Assembly: GCA_004297765.1 (NCBI GenBank)
Contig: SCTZ01000086.1
Span: forward strand, 1 to 53,072
Direction: 5' to 3'
Length of the DNA stretch: 53,072 nucleotides
Origin: Chloroflexota bacterium
GTDB lineage: Bacteria > Chloroflexota > Dehalococcoidia > FW602-bin16
In this document: piece by piece, positions 8,574 through 15,406 of the stretch
Layout of the letters: each line of letters opens with the position of its first letter
How positions within the stretch are numbered: position 1 is the stretch's first letter
Position numbers and translations under genes: made by a program
Notes under the pieces: generated by a model
What the model saw: the letters and a program-made list of their open reading frames with translations, nothing else
What the model was told of the DNA's origin: nothing
The model's database searches: none

Positions 8574-9266
8574 TCAGGATACTCGCCCGTCTCGGATGGC
8601 CTTCACCGCCGCCTGGGTACGGTCTGACACTCCTAGCCTGAATATGATGCTCTGCACGTGCTTCTTGGCGGTCTCTTTGGATATGGACAGGGCTTCCCCG
8701 ATCTGCTTGTTGGTGCACCCTTCCACCAACAGGCGGAGCACCTCCTTTTGGCGGGGCGTGAGGGGGGGGAGCATCCGTTGTTGGGCCGTTTGTATGTCCG
8801 CCAGCTCATCGTCAGAAAGGCTAGGTCGAATAGGTGGTCCGAGAGGTGCATCCTCCCAGGGGAGGGTTGACTCAATCAGTAGCCCTCCTTTTCTCGCCGT
8901 ACGAATAGAGTGGATCAGCCGGTCTTCGGAGACGGTGCTGGGGATGTACCCGCTGGCGCCTGCGCTGATGCCTGCCCGGATGAAGTGCGCCGCGGTAGAA
9001 CCATCCTCGTAGGTGGCAAACACGATCACTGCGGTGTCGGGAGATGCGTGTTTGATACGCCGAATGGCGTCCAGCGTATCCATGTACCGGGCGTGTAGCC
9101 CCGCGAGTACGACATGCGGACGATGCTCGACAATCTTCTCCAGAACCTGTAGATTGTCATGTGCCTGCCCCACCACCTCGATGTCCTCCACCGTTCGGAG
9201 CATGCTTAGCAGTCCTTCCCGAACCACCGCGCTCTCATGGGCCAGCAAAACTCTGATGAGCTCCAC
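8574..9266 (-). CDS. LuxR/NarL-family transcription regulator with a degenerate receiver domain
   Basis: 230 residues from GTG 9266, which has GGAGGGGGAG 8 bases before it; an upstream ATG at 9305 lacks such a site. Residues 3-125 are a response-regulator receiver and 169-230 a GerE/LuxR helix-turn-helix (LTPRQKEVLRLLVEGCTNKQ, then KKHVQSIIFRLG). The receiver has lost its phosphorylation chemistry. The acidic pair is His10-Glu11, the phospho-acceptor position in PHVVLAGLHA is Gly56, and the conserved Lys before the last helix is Ser110. It is therefore probably a phosphorylation-independent regulator, controlled by its level, a ligand or a partner. No histidine kinase is adjacent. It is divergent from the NusG-like gene, whose promoter region carries NarL-type half-sites, so it is a good candidate to control the polysaccharide cluster (inference). 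Confidence 0.88.
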   Translation of the reverse strand: MELIRVLLAHESAVVREGLLSMLRTVEDIEVVGQAHDNLQVLEKIVEHRPHVVLAGLHARYMDTLDAIRRIKHASPDTAVIVFATYEDGSTAAHFIRAGISAGASGYIPSTVSEDRLIHSIRTARKGGLLIESTLPWEDAPLGPPIRPSLSDDELADIQTAQQRMLPPLTPRQKEVLRLLVEGCTNKQIGEALSISKETAKKHVQSIIFRLGVSDRTQAAVKAIRDGRVS

Positions 9267-9607
9267 GTGATGATCTCCCCCTCCGCAAACTGCAGAATAC
9301 TCCATTGTCCTGCCGTTTCTGGATTGGGCCGCGCTGTTAAGGTACGGCCGACCTTGGATCAGCTCAACTGTACACAAAGGTCCCTTATGCGCCTTCGATA
9401 GGCAGTATACTTCATCGTACCTCATTGCGCCCAGGCGTGCAACCCCCGTAAAGGTTGGTCCAAATGGGTACCTCTCCATCAAGAAAACGGACCGCGGGAG
9501 CATCGGAAACAGCGGTCCAGGGGTCCTGAGGGTAGACCATAACGGGGTACGCCGTAAGAGGCGGGCTCATGTGAGCAGTCCATCGGAGGTACGCTGCGAG
9601 CAAAAAT

Positions 9608-9621
9608 TACCCCTATAGGTG
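9608..9621 (+). promoter_or_regulatory. NarL-like half-site dyad, candidate activator site
   Basis: TACCCCTATAGGTG contains TACCCCT, which fits the NarL-family heptamer TACYYMT, followed by a partial inverted copy AGGTG. Its centre lies about 43 bases before the start predicted from the -10 at 9646, the usual place for an activator that touches RNA polymerase. Related TACCCC/AACCCC motifs occur near 6376 and 9451. The link to the adjacent LuxR-type protein is inference. Confidence 0.4.
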
Positions 9622-9645
9622 CTGCGGAGTCAACGCAGGCGGTTC

Positions 9646-9651
9646 TATAAT
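9646..9651 (+). promoter_or_regulatory. -10 hexamer of a likely activator-dependent promoter for the NusG-like gene
   Basis: TATAAT is a perfect -10, but 16-18 bases upstream there is only CTGCGGAG, which is no -35 element, and there is no extended -10 TG. The start would be near 9658, giving a leader of about 80 bases to ATG 9737. A good -10 with no -35 suggests that an activator is required. Confidence 0.4.
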
Positions 9652-9736
9652 TCGACATAGATGGCATGCACACGAGGGTAAGAGATGTAGCTTGGATTTC
9701 GGTCATGCCCGCTGTGTATGCCGGATAGAGGTCACC

Positions 9737-10255
9737 ATGCGATCCTGGTACGTTGCCAAGACCAAGCCGCATAGGGAGGAGCAGACCTCAGCCGTTCTGG
9801 AGCAGAGAGGATTGGAGGTCTATCTTCCACGCATAGCTGTCTGGACCGGCCGGCAGCCGGACAGTGGAACGACGTGCAGCGTTTCGACAAAGCTGGAGTG
9901 CCTCTTCCCAGGCTATCTGTTCGCGCGCCTGGACGTCTCCTCTCCTGAGTGGGTATTGGGACGTTCTGCGCCAGGCGTTGCATACTTCTTGGGCATCGAC
10001 GGACGGCCATCCCCGGTACCAGACGAGCTGGTTGAAGGTGTGCGGCAACAGGCTGGAGCCCAGCAAGGGCAAGAAGGTCCTCCTACCTTCCGCTCTGGCG
10101 ATCGCGTGGTATTCACGTCGGGACCACTGGCGGGACTGGAGGCAGTGTTCGGTGGCATGCTTTCGCCCGCCGGCCGCTCGCGGGTCTTTATTCAGGTTCT
10201 TAGCCGTTTCATTCCTGTCGTAGTGTCCGCCGAACTGCTACGCCGGGTGGGCTGA
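9737..10255 (+). CDS. Specialised NusG paralogue (RfaH/LoaP/UpxY-like antitermination factor)
   Basis: 172 residues from ATG 9737, with GAGGT a few bases upstream. Residues 1-105 are the NusG N-terminal domain: MRSWYVAKTKPHREEQTSAV at the start, EVYLPRI, and the typical CLFPGYLFARLD. Residues 115-172 are a KOW-type C-terminal domain (FRSGDRVVFTSGPLAGLEAV). Housekeeping NusG genes sit beside secE and ribosomal genes. A NusG homologue heading a long polysaccharide operon is the setting of RfaH, UpxY and LoaP, which join RNA polymerase at a leader signal and suppress termination along the operon. The first cluster gene lies 227 bases downstream, separated by two strong RNA hairpins. Its expected job is to let polymerase cross the 43-kb cluster, including the palindromic repeats in it. 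Confidence 0.9.
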   Translation: MRSWYVAKTKPHREEQTSAVLEQRGLEVYLPRIAVWTGRQPDSGTTCSVSTKLECLFPGYLFARLDVSSPEWVLGRSAPGVAYFLGIDGRPSPVPDELVEGVRQQAGAQQGQEGPPTFRSGDRVVFTSGPLAGLEAVFGGMLSPAGRSRVFIQVLSRFIPVVVSAELLRRVG

Positions 10256-10278
10256 GTCTCGAGTCCAATTGACTCAGC
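10251..10278 (+). terminator. Leader hairpin 1, overlapping the NusG-like stop codon; possible attenuator
   Basis: GCTGAGTC (10251-10258) and GACTCAGC (10271-10278) form a perfect 8-bp stem with a 12-base loop. A second GAGTC at 10261 could pair with the same right arm instead. The stem is followed by TTCCCGTTTT, an interrupted T-tract, so it may be a weak intrinsic terminator. The T-rich strand is also the left arm of the next hairpin. Confidence 0.45.
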
Positions 10279-10307
10279 TTCCCGTTTTCGTGCAAGAGAA
10301 CGGGGAG
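10278..10307 (+). promoter_or_regulatory. Leader hairpin 2, candidate RNA target of the NusG paralogue
   Basis: CTTCCCGTTTTC (10278-10289) pairs with GAGAACGGGGAG (10296-10307) over 12 positions, two of them G-U, around the loop GTGCAA. No T-run follows, so it is not a terminator. LoaP proteins bind an RNA hairpin in the leader of their operon; this stem-loop is in the right place for that role, between the factor's gene and the operon it would control. Confidence 0.5.
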
Positions 10308-10482
10308 ATACGATCCGCCGCGGTCTTTCACAAGCTGATGGACGATGTAAGGGTTCCTAGAATTACGGAACGCTGAAAGGGCGGTAGCCTGGCTTCCACA
10401 TCCAGCCGATCTTCCTGGTCTGATAGCACGTACATCCACACGGAACACGGAGGGGCCATCTGCAACTGCATAGGAGCAACCA

Positions 10483-12144
10483 ATGAACATGCACGCCTAC
10501 TACCGGGTATTCTGGAAACGTCTGTGGCTGATTCTGCTAGCCAGTTTGATAGGACCGGGCGTCGCCCTCTTCGTCACTGCCAACCTGCCTCCCAAGTACG
10601 TCACCACAGCCACGCTAATGCTCAATCCTGCCAACCCGAACCTCTTGCTGCCCTACCAGGTATCAGCTTCGACGGTTGAGGCCCTATCCAATACGTACAG
10701 TCAGTTCATGAAGACACGCGCCTTCGCCACCCTCGTGAGTGATGCGTTGAACGATGGCACAACTGTGGAGCAGGTTCTCGCGTCGTTGTCTACACAATAC
10801 ATAGGTGGCACCCAGTTCTTCAAGATATCCGCGACGGCAACTTCACCGGAGACAGCTCAGAAGCGGGCTAACACGGTCGCTCAGGTCTTCATTCAGGAGA
10901 ACGTAGCTCGCCAGAAGGCGCGGCAAGAGCAAATGGCGACGCAGCAGAAGGCGTCCGACAGTGCTACTGGCGCGCAACAGCAGAAGCTGACCCTGCTGCA
11001 GAAGCTAGAGGATGAGCAGAAGTATTACGAGGCGCAGACGGCCGCTCTTCGGGGAAGAATCACCGGACTGGAAGCTCAGCCGTTCTCTGACACGCAGCAA
11101 AAGGACCTATTGTCCACTCGCCAACAACTGATCGACGTCGAGAACTTGCAGATGAAGGTGATTACCAGCCTGGTGGAATTGCAGTCCAAGCAGTCCACCA
11201 CCAGTGCCCCCATCGACACGGCCGTGGTGATTGACGAGGCGCCTCTACCGAGCCATCCGGTGAGCCCCGATCCGCTCCGTAACGCGTTGTATGCGCTGGT
11301 GCTTTCTCTCGCCGCTGCAATCAGCGGTGCCTTCTTGCTGGAGCACCTGGACTTCACTTTCAAGACACCAGAGGAGTTGAATCAGGTCTACGGCATGGCG
11401 ACCCTGGGGGTCCTGCTGCGGATTGGCAGAGAGGCAGGAGCGGCGACCGTGCGAGAGAAGATAGTTAGCAGCGAGCCTCGCTCCTCTGTCGCCGAGGCAT
11501 TTCGCACCCTGCGTACCAACGTCCAGTTCGCCAGTTTGGAGAAGCCGGTGCGAAGCCTACTGATCACCAGCGCAGCCCCGGCCGAAGGCAAGACGTTCAC
11601 AGCCATGAACCTCGCTATCGCTATGGCGCAGACGGGGAAGCAGGTCACACTGGTGGACTGCGACCTGCGCCGACCGAGCGTACACAAGCTCTTGGGCTTG
11701 TCCAATGATGTGGGGATCACGACACTGGCGCTTGAGAATCAGATGTCGGACGGACATCAGAGGCTGATCGAGACCCTGCAATCTACCGAGGTGGAAGGGC
11801 TTAAGGTGCTGACCAGTGGTCCTCAACCGCCCAATCCCTCGGAAGTTCTGGGCTCCAAACGAGTGGAAGAGATACTTCGAGAGTTGCGCGACTCCTCTGA
11901 TGTCGTGATTATCGACAGTCCCCCGGCGGCGATGGTGACCGACGCGGCGATCCTGGCTACCAAGGTCGATGCCGTGCTACAGATCGTACGGGCCGGAACG
12001 ACGCGGCGAGACATGGTGGCCAAGGGCAGAGAGAACTTGACCAAGGTGGGCGCGCGAGTGCTGGGACCGGTTCTCAATCGCGTGCAGGCTCGGGATAGCG
12101 GTTACCAGTATCGCTACTACTACCGTTACTACCGAAACGCCTGA
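10483..12144 (+). CDS. Polysaccharide co-polymerase fused to a BY-type tyrosine kinase (Wzz/Wzc-like)
   Basis: 553 residues from ATG 10483, with AGGAG 6 bases upstream. An N-terminal Wzz domain begins with a membrane helix (about 12-32) and continues through a Gln-rich coiled coil (about 140-250) to a second helix at about 268-286. The rest is a cytoplasmic bacterial tyrosine kinase: Walker A SAAPAEGKT (about 363-371), Walker A' LVDCDLRRP (about 390) and Walker B VVIIDSPP (about 473). The protein ends in a Tyr cluster, GYQYRYYYRYYRNA, with seven tyrosines, the usual site of trans-autophosphorylation. Such proteins set chain length and couple polymerisation to export. It is the first structural gene after the NusG-like leader. 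A one-piece architecture is typical of Gram-negatives; many monoderms split it into two genes. Confidence 0.93.
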   Translation: MNMHAYYRVFWKRLWLILLASLIGPGVALFVTANLPPKYVTTATLMLNPANPNLLLPYQVSASTVEALSNTYSQFMKTRAFATLVSDALNDGTTVEQVLASLSTQYIGGTQFFKISATATSPETAQKRANTVAQVFIQENVARQKARQEQMATQQKASDSATGAQQQKLTLLQKLEDEQKYYEAQTAALRGRITGLEAQPFSDTQQKDLLSTRQQLIDVENLQMKVITSLVELQSKQSTTSAPIDTAVVIDEAPLPSHPVSPDPLRNALYALVLSLAAAISGAFLLEHLDFTFKTPEELNQVYGMATLGVLLRIGREAGAATVREKIVSSEPRSSVAEAFRTLRTNVQFASLEKPVRSLLITSAAPAEGKTFTAMNLAIAMAQTGKQVTLVDCDLRRPSVHKLLGLSNDVGITTLALENQMSDGHQRLIETLQSTEVEGLKVLTSGPQPPNPSEVLGSKRVEEILRELRDSSDVVIIDSPPAAMVTDAAILATKVDAVLQIVRAGTTRRDMVAKGRENLTKVGARVLGPVLNRVQARDSGYQYRYYYRYYRNA

Positions 12145-12191
12145 GCCAAAGTGGCTTGGCGTCGTCGTTGTCCTGCGGGAGGCAGAGGATC

Positions 12192-13448
12192 GTGGAAATA
12201 CAATACCATTCAGCGGCCGATGCCGATGACATCGCCATCCGCGGCGGGCGGGCGGTGCGCAACGACTTCCTCATCTTCGGCAGCCCACTCATCGGTGAGG
12301 AGGAAGTCGCGGAAGTTGTCGCCACTCTACGCTCGGGCTGGCTCAGCACGGGACCTCGCACCCACCAACTCGAAGAGGACTTCAAACGCTACGTCCGGTG
12401 CAAGCATTCCATGGCCGTCAGCTCCTGCACGGCGGGCTTGCACCTTGCCCTGGACGTGGCCGGCATCGTCCCCGGCGATCTGGTGATCACCACCCCGATG
12501 ACATTTGCCGCCACCGCGAACGTCATCGTCCAGCGTGGTGCGAGGCCGATCTTCCTGGACGTCGATCGCCGCACCATGAATCTCGATCCGAACCGAGTGC
12601 TCGATGTAGCTAGAAAGCTGACCAGCGGGCGACAGTCAGCGAGCAGCGGCCGTCTACGGGCCATCATCCCGGTTCATATGGCAGGCCGCCCCTGCGACAT
12701 GAATGCAATCATGGAGATTGCCCGTAGCCACGATCTATTGGTGATAGAAGATGCAGCGCACGCCATTGAGTCCTGGTATCGCGACCGCAAGATCGGGACG
12801 ATCGGCGACATCACGGCCTTCAGCTTCTACGTGACAAAGAACGTTTGCACGGGCGAAGGAGGCATGGTCACGACCGAGCGGGATGACTGGGCCGAAGAGA
12901 TTCGCGTCAAGAGCCTGCACGGAATCAGCAAGGACGCCTGGCGACGCTATTCGTCCGCTGGTTTCCAGCCCTACGAGACGATCTACCCGGGGTACAAGTA
13001 CAATATGATGGATTTGCAGGCTGCTCTTGGCATCCACCAGCTCGCCCGCGTTGAGGAGAACCTGGGCGTCCGCGAGCGCCACTGGCAGCACTACGATCGG
13101 GCCTTCGCTGATCTGCCAGAGGTCATGACTCCACTCGATGAAGCGAACATCCGGCACGCACGGCACCTGTACACCATTCTGCTGGACCTGGACCGCCTGA
13201 GTTGCAGTCGCGAAGAGGTTGTCGCGGCGCTCAAGGCAGAAAACGTTGGCACGGGCATCCATTTTACCGCCCTCCACCTGCATCGCTACTATCGGGAGAC
13301 CTTCGGCTATCGCCGGGGCGATCTTCCCAACGCCGAATGGATCGGTGATCGAACGATCTCCTTGCCTCTCTCGGCGAAACTGACTGATCAGGACGTCGAA
13401 GACGTTATCCTCGCGGTGCGCAAGGTGGTGGAAGAGTACCGTCGATGA
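12192..13448 (+). CDS. DegT/DnrJ/EryC1/StrS-family sugar aminotransferase
   Basis: 418 residues from GTG 12192 (GGGAGG 9 bases before); a TTG at 12156 would add 12 residues. The family's fold-type I PLP pattern is clear: SSCTAGLHLALDVAGI, TTPMTFAATANVIV, IPVHMAGRPCDM, the cofactor Asp in VIEDAAHAIES, and the Schiff-base Lys216 in FYVTKNVCTGEGG. Enzymes of this family turn NDP-keto-sugars into amino sugars with glutamate as donor. The WbpM-type dehydratase at 50752 could supply a 4-keto substrate, though the two genes are far apart. The stop overlaps the next start (ATGATG). Which sugar position is aminated cannot be told from the sequence. Confidence 0.92.
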   Translation: MEIQYHSAADADDIAIRGGRAVRNDFLIFGSPLIGEEEVAEVVATLRSGWLSTGPRTHQLEEDFKRYVRCKHSMAVSSCTAGLHLALDVAGIVPGDLVITTPMTFAATANVIVQRGARPIFLDVDRRTMNLDPNRVLDVARKLTSGRQSASSGRLRAIIPVHMAGRPCDMNAIMEIARSHDLLVIEDAAHAIESWYRDRKIGTIGDITAFSFYVTKNVCTGEGGMVTTERDDWAEEIRVKSLHGISKDAWRRYSSAGFQPYETIYPGYKYNMMDLQAALGIHQLARVEENLGVRERHWQHYDRAFADLPEVMTPLDEANIRHARHLYTILLDLDRLSCSREEVVAALKAENVGTGIHFTALHLHRYYRETFGYRRGDLPNAEWIGDRTISLPLSAKLTDQDVEDVILAVRKVVEEYRR

Positions 13449-14290
13449 TGCAGGCGAATCATGGCTCTCGGCGTGGCACCAGGGGACCAACATCTGCGCT
13501 TGGGCGTGCGCTTATCGTTTCAGTGATCCTGATGGGTCTGGTCTTCTTGTCGCTGTGGATGCTCTGGCCAAGGCTGGTTGGCATGGTCTGGAACAACCTG
13601 GGCAGCCTGGCGTTGAGCAAAGCCCTGATTAGCGGCGACGACAGCGGTTTGGAGCAGTCCGCGGGCTACCTGACCAGAGCGGCCGAAGTTGGGAACGGGC
13701 GCGCCTTTCGCAACTTGGCTGGGATTCACTTGCGCACTGGCAAGACTGCGGAGGCGGCCCGCATGCTGGAACAAGCGGACGCGCTTGGGGCGGAAGACGA
13801 GTCCGCCTATCTACAATTGGGTTGGACAATGTGGAGAGAGGGCGCGACCGAGGGCGCGGCGAATGCCTGGAAGCATTATGTGCGCGGATCCAGGCAACGC
13901 CTATACAACATGTTGTGGGCGCTGATGGGCGCACAAGGACCTGGGGGCGATCTGCCGCGGGTCATGATCGCTCTGGCCGAAAACGCCGTGGTCCAGAACC
14001 CGACCGAGGCTTATTCCTACGTCCTGTTGGGAGAGATGTACCGCCATTTCGACTACGGTGCATCGGATCGCTGGTTTCAAGAGGCGCTCCAGCGCTCGCC
14101 CGACAAAGCAAAAGTGCTGACTAACCTGGCCGAGAATGCGGTGTCGGAGAAGGAGTTCGAGCGAGCCGGGGAGTACATCGAGCGCGCGCTGGCTGAGTAT
14201 CAAACCGGTCTGCTGCGCCGCCCGGACGATCGAACCATCAAGGCCGAGGTGGAGCGGTTGAAAACGCTGATAGGGAAGATTCCACGGTGA
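13445..14290 (+). CDS. Membrane-anchored TPR-repeat protein
   Basis: 281 residues from ATG 13445, overlapping the aminotransferase stop by 4 bases. A basic N-terminus precedes one transmembrane helix (about 22-44, ALIVSVILMGLVFLSLWML). The remainder is helical repeats of the TPR/Sel1 kind, for example GRAFRNLAGIHLRTGKTAEA, AYLQLGWTMWREGATEGA and AYSYVLLGEMYRHFDYGAS. TPR proteins in capsule and exopolysaccharide loci act as assembly scaffolds, but the role here is not known. It lies between an aminotransferase and the export permease and its end overlaps the permease start (GTGA), so it may tether the exporter or polymerase. Confidence 0.82.
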   Translation: MMQANHGSRRGTRGPTSALGRALIVSVILMGLVFLSLWMLWPRLVGMVWNNLGSLALSKALISGDDSGLEQSAGYLTRAAEVGNGRAFRNLAGIHLRTGKTAEAARMLEQADALGAEDESAYLQLGWTMWREGATEGAANAWKHYVRGSRQRLYNMLWALMGAQGPGGDLPRVMIALAENAVVQNPTEAYSYVLLGEMYRHFDYGASDRWFQEALQRSPDKAKVLTNLAENAVSEKEFERAGEYIERALAEYQTGLLRRPDDRTIKAEVERLKTLIGKIPR

Positions 14291-15174
14291 GCAGCACTGC
14301 AGACGCGGCGTCGTTGGCTGATGGCGATCAGGCAGGGGATACTCGACAAGCCCGGGCTCCGTACATCGTCATCCGACCTACACGAGGCTGGGCCAGTCTC
14401 CGTCTCGGCGACGTGTGGGAGTACCGCGATCTGCTATATTTCCTGCTCTGGCGCGAGGTCAAAGGACGCTACCGTCAGATGGCCCTGGGACCGCTCTGGA
14501 TCATCATTCAGCCCGTCGTGAACATGATCATCTTCAGCCTGGTTTTTGGAGGACTAGCCCAACTTCCATCCGATGGCGTCCCGTATCCCCTTTTCACATA
14601 CGTAGCACTCTTGCCCTGGCGCTTCTTCGCCACCGCGACGGGAAGCTCGGCTAATAGTCTGGTAAGTCAGCAGCACTTGATCGCCAAGGTGTATTTCCCT
14701 CGTCTGATCATTCCAGTGTCGCTCGTATTGTCGGCCCTTGTAGATTTTCTCGTCTCTTTCGTCATCCTGGTCGGAATGTTGGCCTTTTACCGCATCGCGC
14801 CCTCCTGGAGCTTGCTGATGCTCCCGCTGTACACATTGCTGGCTGGTGGCTTTGCCCTCGCTATTGGAATGTGGCTGGCCGGACTCTCCGTCAAGTTCCG
14901 TGACGTGGCGCTGGGATTGAACTTCGCGATTCTGGCGTGGCAGTACCTCACTCCAGTGGCCTACTCCAGCAGTCTCGTCCCCGAGCACTGGCGTATGCTG
15001 TATCGGCTGAACCCCATGACGGAGGTGGTCGACGGATTTCGCTGGGCGATACTGGGGGTCGGTCAGAAACCCGATTGGTTGCTGCTGGCGATCGCCTTGG
15101 CCGTAGGCCTACTATTGATGGCGGGTGCGTATTTCTTTCGCGCCACAGAGCGAACCATCGTGGATGTGCTGTAG
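14287..15174 (+). CDS. ABC-2 polysaccharide export permease (Wzm-like)
   Basis: 295 residues from GTG 14287, overlapping the previous stop. After a cytoplasmic start comes the family's interface segment (YFLLWREVKGRYRQMALGPL), then about six membrane helices, including WIIIQPVVNMIIFSLVFGGL and the typical ILAWQYLTPVAYSSSLVPE and YRLNPMTEVVDGFRWAILG near the end. Wzm forms the membrane channel that moves a completed lipid-linked polysaccharide or teichoic-acid-type polymer out of the cell, driven by the Wzt ATPase at 15407. The two genes were once only a few bases apart; a palindromic repeat now separates them and has duplicated the last 20 bases of this gene. Confidence 0.93.
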   Translation: MSSTADAASLADGDQAGDTRQARAPYIVIRPTRGWASLRLGDVWEYRDLLYFLLWREVKGRYRQMALGPLWIIIQPVVNMIIFSLVFGGLAQLPSDGVPYPLFTYVALLPWRFFATATGSSANSLVSQQHLIAKVYFPRLIIPVSLVLSALVDFLVSFVILVGMLAFYRIAPSWSLLMLPLYTLLAGGFALAIGMWLAGLSVKFRDVALGLNFAILAWQYLTPVAYSSSLVPEHWRMLYRLNPMTEVVDGFRWAILGVGQKPDWLLLAIALAVGLLLMAGAYFFRATERTIVDVL

Positions 15175-15384
15175 TGTTCGACCACAGAGGATACGCCAAG
15201 TGTTCTGAGCGCCGCCCCCTGTTTTGTCATTCTGAGCGCCGCAGCGCGAAGAATCTCCTCGTTGGTCGTTCCACCATGGACTGCCTCGCGACTCAAACGC
15301 TCCTTGTCCCACCAACGGGGAGATCCTTCGCTGCGGCTCAGGATGACACTCGAGCGTCCGTTGGCGCACTTAGAGCCTTTCAAT
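15175..15384. mobile_element. Palindromic MITE-like insertion between Wzm and Wzt genes, flanked by a 20-bp duplication
   Basis: The last 20 bases of the permease gene (15155-15174, CCATCGTGGATGTGCTGTAG) recur exactly at 15385-15404, two bases before the Wzt start. Between them lie 210 bases made of the TGTTCGACCACAGAG end seen at 27070, a truncated GTTCTGAGCGCCGCC copy, and a long imperfect palindrome: TCATTCTGAGCGCCGCAGCG on the left is mirrored by a right arm ending GCTGCGGCTCAGGATGACA. No transposase is encoded. Removing the insert and one repeat restores a TAGCCATG junction. It could be a target-site duplication or a recombination product. Confidence 0.8.
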
Positions 15385-15406
15385 CCATCGTGGATGTGCT
15401 GTAGCC

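Larger units (their letters stand above)
9267..9736. other. Divergent regulatory region between the LuxR-type regulator and the NusG-like gene
   Basis: 470 bases without a supportable gene. It holds an AACCCCCGTAAAGGTT imperfect dyad near 9451-9466, the motif TACCCCTATAGGTG at 9608-9621 and a consensus -10 hexamer at 9646-9651. I found no convincing promoter for the minus-strand regulator; a TATACT around 9408-9413 read on that strand has no -35 partner. Confidence 0.6.

Noticed and set aside
10327-10363. Promoter before the Wzz/BY-kinase gene (TAGAAT at 10358)
   Set aside because: The hexamer is acceptable but the -35 position reads CTGATG, and the leader hairpins suggest read-through from the NusG-like gene instead.
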